DNA from: Nitrospirota bacterium
GTDB lineage: Bacteria; Nitrospinota_A; UBA7883; JACRGQ01
NCBI GenBank assembly: GCA_024275775.1
Contig: JAJRYM010000177.1
Coordinates: forward strand, 1 to 6,034
Direction: 5' to 3'
DNA: 6,034 bases
Shown: one piece after another, positions 5,828-6,034 of the stretch
Layout: the number at the start of each line of letters is the position of its first letter
Position numbering within the stretch: the first letter of the stretch is position 1
Program-made: the position numbers and the translations under genes
Notes under the pieces: generated by a model
Told to the model about the DNA's origin: nothing
The model's database searches: none
Seen by the model: the letters and a program-made list of their open reading frames with translations, nothing else

Positions 5828-6034
5828 CTAAGGTCCCGCAGGAGACTCGCTGGAAAGAACGGTGGGAGCGGGCGGAGTCTGTCTGATTTCCTTTAGTCTT
5901 TTTAGGGTCTGTGTCTTTCCTGCAAGAGCGTTTTTTACGTAAAATCCCGTAACGCCGTCTTCACCGCCTTTTGAAAGAATCCTGTTGAAGGAATCTATCA
6001 TGGCCATAAGCACTTCGGCGGAATTAATATTTGA
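5828..6034 (-). CDS. C-terminal fragment of an unrecognised protein
   Basis: The - strand is open from the window edge (6034) to a TAG at 5830-5828, giving at least 68 C-terminal residues. No stop lies upstream in this frame within the window, so the gene very likely begins outside it; a GTG at 6013 is possible but would leave a 61-residue protein. The visible part begins with a hydrophobic helix-like stretch (SAEVLMAMIDSFNRIL), continues with a glycine-containing segment (KGGEDGVTGFYVKNALAGK) and a basic helix (KTQTLKRLKEIR), and ends in a Pro/Ser-rich, probably disordered tail. I do not recognise the family and assign no function. The gene is convergent with the preceding one; the two stop codons are separated by 22 nt with no convincing shared terminator. 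Confidence 0.55.
   Translation of the reverse strand, partial: SNINSAEVLMAMIDSFNRILSKGGEDGVTGFYVKNALAGKTQTLKRLKEIRQTPPAPTVLSSESPAGP

Noticed and set aside
5843..5880. Inverted repeat AGACTCGC / GCGGAGTCT as a shared terminator of the convergent genes
   Set aside because: The arms need a bulge, the loop is over 20 nt, it lies in the coding tail of the - strand gene, and no good T-tract follows.

Overview
The window carries the 3' part of a type IV pilus assembly cluster (pilN tail, pilO, pilP, pilQ), then a small Ig-like lipoprotein gene, aroB (3-dehydroquinate synthase), and a second small predicted lipoprotein or surface protein. All of these lie on the + strand. The last ~200 bases hold the C-terminal end of an unrecognised gene on the - strand that converges on them. 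The outer-membrane secretin and the two lipoprotein-type signal peptides point to a Gram-negative (diderm) bacterium. The pilMNOPQ order next to an aro gene recalls Gammaproteobacteria and Deltaproteobacteria-like lineages, but the sequence alone does not settle the taxon; an uncultured diderm lineage is equally possible.

Layout: 1-201 is the PilN C-terminus, with its stop overlapping the pilO start (TAATG). 201-866 is pilO, 870-1628 pilP and 1631-3736 pilQ, with 2-3 nt gaps that indicate one translationally coupled operon. 3752-4183 is a 143-residue lipoprotein with a strong Shine-Dalgarno sequence. 4197-5267 is aroB, which starts at TTG with no visible ribosome binding site. 5283-5301 is a perfect inverted repeat just after aroB, and a possible sigma70-type promoter begins in its right arm. 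5341-5805 is the second small predicted lipoprotein. 5828-6034 (-) is a gene tail. There is no gene-free stretch longer than about 75 bases.

How they work together: PilN and PilO form the inner-membrane alignment subcomplex, PilP links it across the periplasm to the N0/N1 domains of PilQ, and PilQ is the outer-membrane pore through which the pilus passes. The lipoprotein directly behind pilQ could be an accessory of the secretin, but nothing in its sequence proves this. AroB is a housekeeping shikimate-pathway enzyme whose neighbourhood with pilQ is an old synteny (pilQ/hofQ-aroK-aroB in Gammaproteobacteria); here aroK is missing from the interval.

I see no tRNA, rRNA, mobile element, CRISPR array or phage gene, and no clearly new system. 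The most unusual parts are the two small Ig-like or beta-rich secreted proteins on either side of aroB.
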